Source: JAHOYW01 sp963664605
GTDB lineage: Bacteria > Verrucomicrobiota > Lentisphaeria > Victivallales > Victivallaceae
Assembly (NCBI GenBank): GCA_963664605.1
Contig: OY761536.1
Span: 3,472,001 to 3,536,000, forward strand
DNA: 64,000 bases
Direction of reading: 5' to 3'
Shown: in pieces, positions 36,830 to 45,694 of the stretch
How the letters are laid out: every line of letters begins with the position of its first letter
How positions within the stretch are numbered: position 1 is the first letter of the stretch
Made by a program: the position numbers and the translations under genes
Notes under the pieces: generated by a model
What the model was told of the DNA's origin: nothing
What the model saw: only the letters and a program-made list of their open reading frames with translations
The model's database searches: none

Positions 36830-37846
36830 ATGAGAATAGAACTTAACAGAATAAAGCCGATAACCTACTTACTGCTCATTATCTTTTTTGTCCTGACTGT
36901 AATATGGGCATTAAGTGCCGGAGCTGCAAATATACCACTTGGACGCAGTTTGAAACTGCTGTTCATGCCATGGGCAACAGATAATGGGGACACCGCCGGC
37001 ACAATTATCCTGCACGCCCGTTTACCCAGAATAATTTTAGCCCTGCTGACTGGTGGAGCTTTATCTTTAGCTGGAGTCGCTTCGCAGGCATTGTTCCGCA
37101 ATCCATTAGCTTCGCCTTATGTTATCGGAGTGTCTAATGGAGCAGCGCTGGGGGCGGTAGCAGGTATATACTTAACTGGCTTATTAGGATTTTATTCGGT
37201 TCCGCTGTTCAGCGTCGCCGCCGGAATTATGGTAATGATATTTATTCTGTATGTTGCGGGGAATAAGGCGGATTTCAGCAATTGCCTGCTTTTAACCGGC
37301 ATAGCTTTGAATGCTTTTTGTTCAGCATTGACCTCGGCAGTGTTGTTCATGTCACATGAACGCCTCCAGGGAATAGTCTTCTGGCTCATGGGCGGACTTT
37401 GGAAAGCCGGCTGGAATGGAGTCTGGATGCTGCTGGCGGTTGTTATCGCCGGATTCTGTATATTATATATTCTGGCGCCGGAATTGAATCTTTTCCTGCT
37501 GGGAGAACGCTCCGCCGGGGAGACCGGCGTAAACGTGCTGCGAACCCAGCGGATAGTAGTGATGGTAATTGCGGTAATGTCAGCAATCTGCATCAGCCTC
37601 ACCGGGGTAATAGGTTTTGTCGGTCTGCTGGTTCCGCATATTTTCAGAATGCTTTTCGGAGCCGACCATCGCAAACTGCTGCCGGCGGCATTTTTAGGTG
37701 GTGGAATGTTTATGCTGGTTGCCGACACGCTTGCCAGAACCATAGCGGCTCCACAGGAAATCCCGGTCGGGATTATCACCTCTCTGGCAGGAGCTCCATT
37801 TTTCATGTGGCTGCTGCTGAATAAGCAAAGGAGCTGGAAACGATGA
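36830..37846 (+). CDS. FecCD-type ABC transporter permease
   Basis: A 338-residue inner-membrane permease with about 9-10 helices. It has the FecCD signatures ARLPRIILALLTGGALSLAG and RNPLASPYVIGVSNGA, and GEIPVGIITSLAGAPFF-like end (here QEIPVGIITSLAG). It pairs with the binding protein upstream and overlaps the ATPase gene by four bases. Siderophore, B12 and heme systems share this type. Confidence 0.93.
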   Translation: MRIELNRIKPITYLLLIIFFVLTVIWALSAGAANIPLGRSLKLLFMPWATDNGDTAGTIILHARLPRIILALLTGGALSLAGVASQALFRNPLASPYVIGVSNGAALGAVAGIYLTGLLGFYSVPLFSVAAGIMVMIFILYVAGNKADFSNCLLLTGIALNAFCSALTSAVLFMSHERLQGIVFWLMGGLWKAGWNGVWMLLAVVIAGFCILYILAPELNLFLLGERSAGETGVNVLRTQRIVVMVIAVMSAICISLTGVIGFVGLLVPHIFRMLFGADHRKLLPAAFLGGGMFMLVADTLARTIAAPQEIPVGIITSLAGAPFFMWLLLNKQRSWKR

Positions 37847-38610
37847 AACTTCGAACTGAAAATATATCATTCTCCTATACTGGCGGGAAACCGGTCATCA
37901 GGAATATCAACCTGAATCTGGAACCGGGAACTGTAAGCGGCCTGTTCGGGCCTAACGGCTGCGGCAAAACCACCCTGCTCCGCTGTCTCAACGGCACTTT
38001 AACGCCACAGCAGGGAAAAGTGATAATTGACGATATTCCGCTTAATGCACTGTCGCGCCGGGAAACAGCTTTGCGTATTGCCACCCTCAGTCAGGATATT
38101 CCTGCACAACTTCCATTTTCCGTAAGCGAAGTGGTAATGCTCGGACGATATCCTTCATGGACCATGCTCCGGCATGAAACAAATGAAGACTATGACATTG
38201 TTTCAGACTGTATGGAGCAAATGGATATTCTCGAATTCGCAGAGCGCCCGTTTGACACGCTCAGCGGCGGCGAAAAACAGCGGACGCTGCTGGCACGGGC
38301 GCTGGCACAGCAAAGCCAGGTATTGCTGCTTGACGAACCCGCCGCGCACCTTGATATCACCAGGCATTTAAACTTTCTGAAATATTTACGCAAAATCGCC
38401 GCTTCCGGCAAAAGTATTCTGCTGGTATGTCACGATCTGTTTGCTGCCCCGATGTTCATTGACCGTGCCTTCCTGCTTAAGAACGGTATTATAGCTTCAT
38501 CCGGCACAGTAAGTGAGGTTTTATCAGAAACTAATCTCAAAGATGTCTTTTCATGTCCGGTAAATATTTCTCACATGACAGATAACAAAATATCAATAGC
38601 TTTAAACTAA
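37843..38610 (+). CDS. ABC transporter ATP-binding protein (FecE/BtuD-like)
   Basis: A 255-residue ATPase for the permease. Walker A is GPNGCGKTT at 36-44, the signature is LSGGEKQR near 140 and Walker B is LLLDEPAAHLD. It closes the operon. The pattern binding protein-rSAM-permease-ATPase, with the pseudopilin in front, forms one transcription unit of about 4 kb. Confidence 0.94.
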   Translation: MKLRTENISFSYTGGKPVIRNINLNLEPGTVSGLFGPNGCGKTTLLRCLNGTLTPQQGKVIIDDIPLNALSRRETALRIATLSQDIPAQLPFSVSEVVMLGRYPSWTMLRHETNEDYDIVSDCMEQMDILEFAERPFDTLSGGEKQRTLLARALAQQSQVLLLDEPAAHLDITRHLNFLKYLRKIAASGKSILLVCHDLFAAPMFIDRAFLLKNGIIASSGTVSEVLSETNLKDVFSCPVNISHMTDNKISIALN

Positions 38611-38616
38611 CAGGAC

Positions 38617-38645
38617 TTGACTTAACGGCAATATTGACATATCAT
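38617..38645 (+). promoter_or_regulatory. Promoter of the small secreted protein gene
   Basis: TTGACT, 17 bases, TATCAT, followed by AAGGAG at 38664-38669. A second TTGACA is inside the spacer, but its -10 would leave almost no leader. Confidence 0.5.
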
Positions 38646-38676
38646 TAAGTATAAGTAAAATTCAAGGAGAAAAATA

Positions 38677-39072
38677 ATGTTCAAGAAAATAATAATATTT
38701 ATCTTCGTATGCTGCTTTGCAGTTCTTTCTTACTGTATAGAACAGAATGATGAGGCTTTCATAAATGACTGGCAGAATACAGGGAAAAAGATAGCTTCAA
38801 CAATCAGCTCAATAGAAAATGAGTTTTCTGCCAAACAAGCTATTCCTGAATTGCAGAAACTGGTTAAAAAATTTAAAGGGCAGATTTTTGAAATATCCAG
38901 CCGCCAGAAGGCAAGCGCCGTGTTCAGGTCAAGATACGCCCCTGAGATCACATATACTATGAGTTACTTGAAAAAGGCATTGACTAAATTTAACGCAAAC
39001 GATGATATTCCTTTAGAGCTCAGGGAAAAAATATCAGAAATCCTGAATTTTTTGTCTTTAAAAACCAATTAG
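38677..39072 (+). CDS. Small secreted helical protein
   Basis: A 131-residue hypothetical protein with a hydrophobic signal peptide (about 1-20) and then an all-helical, Lys-rich region. It has no recognised domain. It has its own promoter and AAGGAG site. Its 3' end overlaps thiF on the other strand by 15 bases, so neither has a private terminator. Confidence 0.7.
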   Translation: MFKKIIIFIFVCCFAVLSYCIEQNDEAFINDWQNTGKKIASTISSIENEFSAKQAIPELQKLVKKFKGQIFEISSRQKASAVFRSRYAPEITYTMSYLKKALTKFNANDDIPLELREKISEILNFLSLKTN

Positions 39073-39663
39073 CAAACGGATACCGATATGCGCCTGAATG
39101 GCAGACACTTGAGTTACCCTTGAGGCTATTGTTCCAGTTTCTGGATTCATTTCGCTGCTGCCGTCACCAACAATGTACAGTTTTCCCGGCCCCTGTTTTG
39201 CAGTAATATCCTCGCACGGACCAATCCCGGCTACTCCTGAAACCGCAACTACCGGAATATCCGGCATCTGCCTGAGCGCAAAACTTGTCAGCATAGCTTT
39301 CGCGGCTGCGCTGTCGAAACACTCAAAAATCAATTCGGTATTTTCAGGGATCAATTCAGGACAGTTTTCAGAACAAAGTTTCGCCTCAATAGCGTTGATT
39401 TTTAATTCAGGATTGATTCTCAGCAAATTTTCCTTCAAAGCATTTACCTTCGGCATGCCGATCTGATCTTTGAAATACTGCTGACGGTTGAGATTGGAAG
39501 CCTCAACACAGTCAAAATCCACGACTGTAATATCTCCGACTCCGGCACGCACCAGCATAACGCAGACATTTGAACCAAGCCCCCCTGCCCCGGCGACAAA
39601 TACTTTTTTACTTGTAAGTATTTCAGTCACTCCGGGCGGGTTTGATGAAAAAATATTATCCAT
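39058..39663 (-). CDS. thiF: Sulfur carrier protein ThiS adenylyltransferase
   Basis: ThiF activates the ThiS C-terminus with ATP so that sulfur can be added. The 201-residue form has the E1-like Rossmann motif VFVAGAGGLGSN and the DFDCVEASNLNRQQ motif. It is the short type without the C-terminal zinc domain, usual in anaerobes where it is paired with ThiH. It follows thiS after two bases and ends the thi operon. Confidence 0.9.
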   Translation of the reverse strand: MDNIFSSNPPGVTEILTSKKVFVAGAGGLGSNVCVMLVRAGVGDITVVDFDCVEASNLNRQQYFKDQIGMPKVNALKENLLRINPELKINAIEAKLCSENCPELIPENTELIFECFDSAAAKAMLTSFALRQMPDIPVVAVSGVAGIGPCEDITAKQGPGKLYIVGDGSSEMNPETGTIASRVTQVSAIQAHIGIRLLIGF

Positions 39664-39665
39664 TA

Positions 39666-39866
39666 TTACCCGCCGCTGACGAAACAGAATAGTTCCACTT
39701 CATCATTTTCGCTGAGAATTTTTCCGGAAAAATTTTCGACTTTAATTATTTCTTTGTTCACCGACGCCAAAACTCTACTTCCATCCAGCTTTTTTTCAGC
39801 AATAAGCGCTGACAATGTTTTGCCGTCCGCTATTTCGAGAATTTTTCCGTTAAGTTTTATTTTCAT
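39666..39866 (-). CDS. thiS: Sulfur carrier protein ThiS
   Basis: A 66-residue ubiquitin-like carrier that delivers sulfur to the thiazole of thiamin. It ends in the essential Gly-Gly (FCFVSGG) that ThiF adenylates. The start overlaps the thiH stop by one base, so translation is coupled. Confidence 0.92.
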   Translation of the reverse strand: MKIKLNGKILEIADGKTLSALIAEKKLDGSRVLASVNKEIIKVENFSGKILSENDEVELFCFVSGG

Positions 39867-40966
39867 TAGATAACTTTATCCCAATATTTGCTGACAGTTT
39901 CAAGTCCCAGCGCTTTCAGGTCTTTTCTTATTTGTTCAGCCGATCTGGTATCATTAAGCATAAACTGCCCGACATCTTTATCCTTGCAGTCCGCATAACC
40001 ACCAGGGGTGACTTTGGATTCGGCGCTTATATTACCGGCACAGCTCATGACTATCCGGTTGCGGAAATCAGCGCTTTCCCGGGTTGATACCGTCATATCA
40101 GCTTCAGGGAAAACGATCCTGAATGCCAGCATCATTTGCTCGAGTTCGTCTTCGCTGACCGGAGCCAAAGCCTGAAAACCGGTTGAAACCGGGGTGATCC
40201 TGGGAAAAGAAAACTGTATTTTGCTTTTCCAGAAATGTTTTCTGAGCCATATTGCCTGAGCCGCCATTGAAGCACTTTCCATACGCCAGTCATATAATCC
40301 CAATAAAAAACCGGTTCCAAGGGTACGGATTCCGGCTTTGCCGCCGCGCGAGAGCACATCGACCCTTCCCAGATAGTCGCGTTTAGGCCCCGATGGATGC
40401 AGTTTTAAGTAAAGTTCCTGATTATAAGTTTCCTGATAGAGAGTCAAACCGTCAACCCCGGCATCAGCCATACGTTTATATCCCTCCGTATCCAGAGGAA
40501 ATATTTCAATGGACAAATAAGAAAAATATTTTTTCATCTCTCTGGCGACCTGTTCAAGGAATTCAATAGGCATATCTTTCCGGTCTTCTCCGGCAACCAG
40601 CAGCAATGAATCTATGCCCAGAGCTTTTATTGCCTTTGCTTCCTCGACAATTTCTTCTAAAGTCAGGGTTTTACGCTCAGATTTATTTTTTATGCTAAAG
40701 TCACAGTAGGCACATGAATTAACGCACTTATTGGAAATGTAAAGTGGACTATACAAACGCACAGCCTTACCGTAATGCATTTTCCGGTAAGTCGTTGCAA
40801 TCGGCCGCATCTGTTCGATTTCTTTTGCCGCGGCTGGTGAAATAAGGTTGAGAAGATCCTGAAAATTACGGTTTGCTTTTCGCAGGGAAGCGTTTACCAT
40901 ATCGGAATCCACGTTTTCAATATATCGGCGGATATCCTCTTCTGTTTTCTTTAAATTCGGATACAT
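39866..40966 (-). CDS. thiH: 2-iminoacetate synthase ThiH
   Basis: A radical SAM enzyme that cleaves tyrosine to dehydroglycine for thiazole synthesis without oxygen. The 366-residue protein has CX3CX2C at Cys81, Cys85 and Cys88 (CVNSCAYC), with the family stretch RLYSPLYISNKC just before. It uses an anaerobic route, in contrast to the ThiO oxidase. It follows thiG after three bases. Confidence 0.94.
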   Translation of the reverse strand: MYPNLKKTEEDIRRYIENVDSDMVNASLRKANRNFQDLLNLISPAAAKEIEQMRPIATTYRKMHYGKAVRLYSPLYISNKCVNSCAYCDFSIKNKSERKTLTLEEIVEEAKAIKALGIDSLLLVAGEDRKDMPIEFLEQVAREMKKYFSYLSIEIFPLDTEGYKRMADAGVDGLTLYQETYNQELYLKLHPSGPKRDYLGRVDVLSRGGKAGIRTLGTGFLLGLYDWRMESASMAAQAIWLRKHFWKSKIQFSFPRITPVSTGFQALAPVSEDELEQMMLAFRIVFPEADMTVSTRESADFRNRIVMSCAGNISAESKVTPGGYADCKDKDVGQFMLNDTRSAEQIRKDLKALGLETVSKYWDKVI

Positions 40967-40969
40967 ATA

Positions 40970-41746
40970 TCAATTCTCAAAAATATCATTAAAAGTATTC
41001 TGCGGTGAAGTGGAACAAGCCGTAAGCGAAGCCGCAGCGGGGCCTGATTTAACGCCCATTTCAGCGCTTTCCACCGCCATGGCAAAAGCTTTTGCCATAA
41101 GCTCAGGGTCATCAGCGGCGGCTATCGCGGTATTCACCAGCACCGCGTCCGCACCCAGTTCAATAGCCGAAGCGGCGTGGGAAGGCAGGCCGATTCCGGC
41201 ATCGACGACAACCGGTACCGTTGATTGTTCTATAATAATGCGGAGCATCGCTTCCGTCTGCAACCCCTGGTTGGAGCCGATAGGCGCGCCAAGCGGCATT
41301 ACCGTATGAACGCCGACATCTTCAAGCCGTTTTGCCAGCACGGGATCAGCGTTTATGTAAGGCAGGACAATAAAACCTTTTTTCACCAAAATCTCAGCAG
41401 CCTTAAGGGTTTCAACCGGGTCAGGCAGGAGATATGTCGGATCGGGATGAATTTCCAGTTTTATCCAGTCATTGCCGGCGGCACGTCCGAATTCGGCAAT
41501 ACGGATTGCTTCCTCGGCATCACGTGCCCCTGACGTATTCAACATTATTTTTACTTTCGAAGTATCAATTGCCGAAAGGATATCATCCTCATTGTTATCG
41601 AAATCAACCCGGGTCAAAGACACGGTGACAAGTTCTGTTCCCGAAGCGACAACCGCTTTTCTCATTGCCTCTCTGGAAGAAAATTTTCCAGTACCGAGAA
41701 AGAGGCGGCTTTTAAATTCGAAACCTGCTATTTTTAGAGCTTTCAT
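40970..41746 (-). CDS. thiG: Thiazole synthase ThiG
   Basis: Forms the thiazole ring from deoxyxylulose phosphate, dehydroglycine and ThiS thiocarboxylate. A 258-residue TIM barrel starting FKSRLFLGTGKFSS, with the Schiff-base Lys96 in WIKLEI and a phosphate-binding VVDAGIG stretch. It is first in thiG-thiH-thiS-thiF. No TPP riboswitch was seen in the 149 bases upstream, nor are thiC, thiE or thiD nearby. Confidence 0.95.
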   Translation of the reverse strand: MKALKIAGFEFKSRLFLGTGKFSSREAMRKAVVASGTELVTVSLTRVDFDNNEDDILSAIDTSKVKIMLNTSGARDAEEAIRIAEFGRAAGNDWIKLEIHPDPTYLLPDPVETLKAAEILVKKGFIVLPYINADPVLAKRLEDVGVHTVMPLGAPIGSNQGLQTEAMLRIIIEQSTVPVVVDAGIGLPSHAASAIELGADAVLVNTAIAAADDPELMAKAFAMAVESAEMGVKSGPAAASLTACSTSPQNTFNDIFEN

Positions 41747-41865
41747 GCTGCAGTTAAACCTTTATATTATCTTGTATCCAAACCATTAAAATAGCACTGA
41801 TTCGTCAATATAAAAATGACTTTCACGCTTTTAAATGACTTTTTGAGAAGGGACTGTAAGAATAC

Positions 41866-41885
41866 TGACGGACACAGACGAACAC
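41866..41885. repeat. Short decamer direct repeat upstream of thiG
   Basis: TGACGGACAC is followed at once by AGACGAACAC (8 of 10 identical). Such sequences look like slippage products and resemble the other intergenic tandem repeats of the window. Confidence 0.3.
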
Positions 41886-41895
41886 GGATGCTGTT

Positions 41896-42459
41896 CTAGA
41901 TATATCCGAGGTACTCTAAAAACATTTTCCAGCCGATAAGGATTATCGCGGCTCCGCCGAGAAATTCGAGTTTTCTCTCAAACAAATGTCCAAGAAAACG
42001 CCCAACATAATACCCGGCGAAACTGATTACAGTGGTAAATATCCCCATAAACAGTATCGGCATTCCTATGCTCTGCTGGTTCACTGCCAGCGAAGCCCCT
42101 ATGCCCAAAGCGTCAAGGCTAACCGCAATGCCGGAAAGAAGGATATATTTCATGGTCAGTTCTTTGATCTTTTCATCATCTTCATCACCGGAAAAAGCCT
42201 CATAGATCATATAGGCCCCAATACCGTTTAATAAGACCAGCATTATATAAGGGCCGATGCTTTTGAGGTAAGCGGCGAAAGGGTACAGAATCCCCCAGCC
42301 GGACAAAGGCATCAAAGCCTGAAAACCGCCAAATACCAAAGCTAAAATAAAAGCTGTTTTAAAGGGTTTTTCGTGGTCATTTAAACCGCAGCAGAGCGCA
42401 ACGGCAAAAGCGTCCATGGAAACACTGAACGCTATTATACATAAATCGAGATATGACAA
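41896..42459 (-). CDS. mntP: Manganese efflux pump MntP
   Basis: A 187-residue six-helix inner-membrane exporter of Mn2+. The two repeats with acidic membrane residues are visible: FSVSMDAFAVAL and GIAVSLDALGIG. It starts three bases after argF, so it is cotranscribed with the arginine genes; no manganese riboswitch is present. Linking Mn efflux to arginine genes may be chance, although several arginine and urea enzymes use Mn. Confidence 0.92.
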   Translation of the reverse strand: MSYLDLCIIAFSVSMDAFAVALCCGLNDHEKPFKTAFILALVFGGFQALMPLSGWGILYPFAAYLKSIGPYIMLVLLNGIGAYMIYEAFSGDEDDEKIKELTMKYILLSGIAVSLDALGIGASLAVNQQSIGMPILFMGIFTTVISFAGYYVGRFLGHLFERKLEFLGGAAIILIGWKMFLEYLGYI

Positions 42460-42462
42460 AGT

Positions 42463-43368
42463 TTACAGCTCCTTATCGAATAATAAGGCAAGTACAGCCT
42501 TTTGAACATGCAGGCGGTTTTCAGCCTGGTCGAAGACTATAGCTTTATCTGAATCCATGACTTCATCGGTAATCTCTTCGCCGCGATGCGCCGGAAGACA
42601 ATGCAGGATTTTCACATCAGGCGATGCCTTAGCGACCAACTCTGAATTGACCTGATAGCTTTTCAGGGTTTCAAAACGTTCGGCCTTTTCATCTTCAAAG
42701 CCCATGCTCACCCAGACATCCGTATAAATATAATCAGCGTTTTCAACCGCTTTCACCGGGTCTTTTTCCCAACTTACATTGGGAAAACGCTGCATCAATT
42801 CAGGATTCGGGCCATATTCTTCAGGGGCGGCAATAACCAGCTTCAAACCAGCAAGACCGGCTGCCAGAATAAACGAATTAGCCATATTATTGTCGCCATC
42901 ACCGACATAGACTAATTTAATGCCCTCGACTTTGCCGCTGTATTCGTAGATGGTGAACAAATCAGTCAATATTTGACAGGGATGAAAATCATCCGTCAGG
43001 GCATTGATGATCGGCATCGTTGATTCAGCAGCAAGTTCTTTGACATCAGAATGCGAATAAGTACGAATAACCACTCCATGAAGGTAACGGCTCAACACCC
43101 GTGCCGTATCCGCTACTGACTCGCCGCGTCCGACCTGCATCTTACCTTGATCCATATAAAGCGGATAACCGCCAAGTTCTGTAATTCCAACCTCAAAAGA
43201 TACTCGGGTACGGGTTGAAGCCTTGGCGAATATCATACCAATACTTTTACCAGCCAGAGGCTTATAATCGCTTTGCCCGCGTTCTTTTTTCAACTTCGCG
43301 GACAAACTGAATATTTTTTCCAAATCATCTTTGGAAATATCTGCTACACTAAGTAAATCTTTTTTCAT
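42463..43368 (-). CDS. argF: Ornithine carbamoyltransferase
   Basis: Makes citrulline from ornithine and carbamoyl phosphate. The 301-residue enzyme has the carbamoyl phosphate loop STRTR at 51-55 and the ornithine motif HCLPAHRGEEI. It follows argD after 64 bases containing heptamer repeats. Anabolic length and context support synthesis rather than breakdown of arginine. Confidence 0.96.
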   Translation of the reverse strand: MKKDLLSVADISKDDLEKIFSLSAKLKKERGQSDYKPLAGKSIGMIFAKASTRTRVSFEVGITELGGYPLYMDQGKMQVGRGESVADTARVLSRYLHGVVIRTYSHSDVKELAAESTMPIINALTDDFHPCQILTDLFTIYEYSGKVEGIKLVYVGDGDNNMANSFILAAGLAGLKLVIAAPEEYGPNPELMQRFPNVSWEKDPVKAVENADYIYTDVWVSMGFEDEKAERFETLKSYQVNSELVAKASPDVKILHCLPAHRGEEITDEVMDSDKAIVFDQAENRLHVQKAVLALLFDKEL

Positions 43369-43377
43369 AGAACACCT

Positions 43378-43444
43378 GTTATCAGTTGTTAGTTACCAAT
43401 TATCAGTAAAATATTTTTCTACTGTTTCTTGATTACTGATTACT
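43378..43444. repeat. Heptamer tandem repeats between argD and argF
   Basis: Units GTTATCA, GTTGTTA, GTTACCA and ATTATCA run in phase from 43378, and two exact GATTACT copies follow at 43431-43444. The GATTACT pair supplies the last ArgD codons and its stop (Ser-Asn-Gln-stop). Confidence 0.65.
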
Positions 43445-44653
43445 TGTTTTAGCGAATTCAGCAAAAACTTTATCCATTATCTGAATCGCACAGTCAGCTT
43501 CTTCTTTTGTAACATTCAAAGGCGGCATTAGACGTAAGACATTTTCTCCGGCTGTAAGAGCAACCAGACCTTCTTCCAGCAGCAAGGGAAGCAATACTCC
43601 CGCCGGACGGTCGCATACCACTCCGAGCATCAAACCGCGTCCCCGCACTTTTTCGATGAAATCATATTTTTCAGCCAGTTTTTCCAATTCAGCCATCAAA
43701 TATTCACCCATTTTCGAACAATTGTCCAGGATATTTTCTGAATCAATAGTATCAACAACCGCACTGGCGGCAGCGCAAGCCAGAGGTGTTCCGCCAAAAG
43801 TACTGGCGTGTTCTCCGACTACGAGGGTATCCGCCCATTGCCGTTTGACAATAAAAGCGCCGATCGGGAAACCGTTACCAAGGGCTTTTGCCATGGATAC
43901 AGCGTCAGGTTCCACTCCGTAGCTTTGAAATGCGAAAAACGTACCGGTTCTGCCCATACCGCATTGAACCTCGTCAAAAAGCAGAAGTATTCCCTTTTCA
44001 TCGCAAACCTTCCGGACTTCCTTTAAATACTCAGGGCATGACGGCATAATTCCGCCCTCACCCTGGACGGGTTCGAGCATAACAGCTGCAGTCTTGTCGC
44101 TAATCGCCTCTTTGAGCGCTTCTATATCATTAAAAGGAACCTGCTTAAATCCGGGCATATCCGGCGCGAAACCTTTCCGGTATTTACTTCTGCCGGTAGC
44201 CGCGAGAGTTGCCAGGGTCCGTCCGTGAAAAGAATCAACCATGGAAATTATTTCATATTTACCTTTATCACTTCCCCATTTTCTGGCGAATTTTATCATA
44301 CCTTCGTTAGATTCAGCGCCGCTGTTGGCAAAAAACACCACACCGTCAAAACAATGCTTTATGAGTTTTTCCGCTAAAACCGGCTGATTTTCAGTCATAT
44401 ATAAGTTAGAAACGTGCACCAGCTTTCCGGCCTGCTCCTGAATCGCGGCGGTAACCGCCGGATGACAATGTCCGAGATTACAAACGCTTATCCCGGTAGC
44501 AAAGTCCAGATATCGTCGCTGCGCAGAATCCCATACCCAGGCCCCCTGCCCTTTTTCAATGAGCAGTTTCGGAGCATAAGTTGGCATTACATACTTCTTG
44601 AATTTATCAAGAACCGACTGATACTTTCCTGTTTCCATTTTGTTAACATCCAT
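43433..44653 (-). CDS. argD: Acetylornithine aminotransferase
   Basis: Transfers an amino group to N-acetylglutamate semialdehyde in arginine synthesis. The 406-residue fold-type I PLP enzyme has FANSGAESNEGM, FDEVQCGMGRTG, the PLP lysine in MAKALGNGFPIGA and STFGGTPLA. It begins the argD-argF-mntP run. The last residues lie in a tandem repeat. Confidence 0.95.
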   Translation of the reverse strand: MDVNKMETGKYQSVLDKFKKYVMPTYAPKLLIEKGQGAWVWDSAQRRYLDFATGISVCNLGHCHPAVTAAIQEQAGKLVHVSNLYMTENQPVLAEKLIKHCFDGVVFFANSGAESNEGMIKFARKWGSDKGKYEIISMVDSFHGRTLATLAATGRSKYRKGFAPDMPGFKQVPFNDIEALKEAISDKTAAVMLEPVQGEGGIMPSCPEYLKEVRKVCDEKGILLLFDEVQCGMGRTGTFFAFQSYGVEPDAVSMAKALGNGFPIGAFIVKRQWADTLVVGEHASTFGGTPLACAAASAVVDTIDSENILDNCSKMGEYLMAELEKLAEKYDFIEKVRGRGLMLGVVCDRPAGVLLPLLLEEGLVALTAGENVLRLMPPLNVTKEEADCAIQIMDKVFAEFAKTSNQ

Positions 44654-44674
44654 TTTACATGGTTTTGAACTAAA

Positions 44675-44692
44675 ATACGTATTATACGTATT
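44675..44692. repeat. Nine-base tandem repeat upstream of argD
   Basis: Two exact copies of ATACGTATT, each containing the palindrome ATACGTAT. It lies in the argD upstream region and could be part of an operator or a slippage repeat. Confidence 0.45.
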
Positions 44693-44749
44693 GTGAGAAA
44701 CTTTTAAGATAATGTGCTATTAGAAAAATGCAAATTTATTAAAAAAAAA

Positions 44750-44763
44750 CGTGTTACGTGCTT
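44750..44763. repeat. Short heptamer repeat
   Basis: CGTGTTA followed by CGTGCTT, then AGCGCCA. The same words recur at the ileS/trpS junction and at 48249-48290 and 48771-48791. Confidence 0.4.
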
Positions 44764-44820
44764 AGCGCCATATACGACAAAGAAAAAACAACAGAGAGAA
44801 TGGTAACTCGCAGCAGTTTT

Positions 44821-45507
44821 TTACTCAGGAGAAGAACCGTATATTTCCAGCATATCGGGACGTTCGGTAAAATAATAATGAACCCAGATATAGACATGAT
44901 TGAATAAAGCGGCCAGAATCGCAGCCTTAGAGAGAAATAACAGTCCCGGCAGATAGAGCGCCAGCAGCCCATATATATACATCCCGTTATCCGTGTATTT
45001 AAATATGCCCTGCTTTACATAAGGCTCATTATAATTTTTGTCGAAATGATCGATTCCATACGCCCTTTTGAAAGTAAAATATTTTTTTACCGAATAAAAA
45101 AGATATATCACCAGCAGGGTAATCACCCCGGCTAAAACATAAGCTAGTATGGTATTTATACGCAGGGTTTCCTTGTTACTGCATGCCAGTATAACAATTG
45201 AGATCACCCGGCTTATAATCAGTAACGAAAAAAATACCGCATAAATATTAAACGCGCGTTTTAAGCCATAACGTTTTGTAAATGTTCCTTTATAAAGCTC
45301 AAGTCGCCAGATTATCCAGACATAGACCTGATGAATAACAGGAATTATTATTGCTATCCAGAACCATGTTCCGGTATTTACGCCCCAAAGTTTTCCCTTT
45401 AATATCTCAGGATTATCAGCCAGAAACAATCTTAAAATAAAAATTATGGCTGCCAATGATATTAAATGCCATATCTGGTATTTGAATATTTTTCTGGTTA
45501 CACTCAT
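44821..45507 (-). CDS. Membrane protein, phospholipid methyltransferase-like
   Basis: A 228-residue protein with about six hydrophobic helices. The C-terminal end (GIFKYTDNGMY, then VHYYFTERPDMLEIYG) recalls the phosphatidylethanolamine methyltransferase/isoprenylcysteine methyltransferase fold, where an ERP/EE motif and a terminal YG bind SAM. The usual R-HP-Y core is degenerate. A lipid or small-thiol methyltransferase role is possible but not proven. The gene is divergent from cysK with its own AT-rich promoter. Confidence 0.55.
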   Translation of the reverse strand: MSVTRKIFKYQIWHLISLAAIIFILRLFLADNPEILKGKLWGVNTGTWFWIAIIIPVIHQVYVWIIWRLELYKGTFTKRYGLKRAFNIYAVFFSLLIISRVISIVILACSNKETLRINTILAYVLAGVITLLVIYLFYSVKKYFTFKRAYGIDHFDKNYNEPYVKQGIFKYTDNGMYIYGLLALYLPGLLFLSKAAILAALFNHVYIWVHYYFTERPDMLEIYGSSPE

Positions 45508-45607
45508 ATTTTGAAATTACGCCTGTCTGTTTTTGATTTCCCTAGACCCATCCCTAAACAACTAAGATATATCATTTTACAGAAGTTTCAAGTATAAATA
45601 TCATATC

Positions 45608-45655
45608 GCACTTTTTTTACATCTTGCTTGAAATAAGCTTAAATCCGGTTAAATT
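45608..45655 (+). promoter_or_regulatory. cysK promoter with element shared with metG
   Basis: GCACTTTTTT, then TCTTGCTTGAAATAA; TTGAAA is followed after 16 bases by TAAATT. The first 29 bases match the metG promoter at 26 positions with identical spacing. Confidence 0.6.
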
Positions 45656-45694
45656 GCTTATTTTACCGACGAACATAATAAGCAGGATTTAAGT

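Noticed and set aside
42463..42480. Possible second copy of the MITE-like end (ACAGCTCCTTA)
   Set aside because: It is simply the coding end of argF (Lys-Glu-Leu-stop) and has no partner arm nearby.
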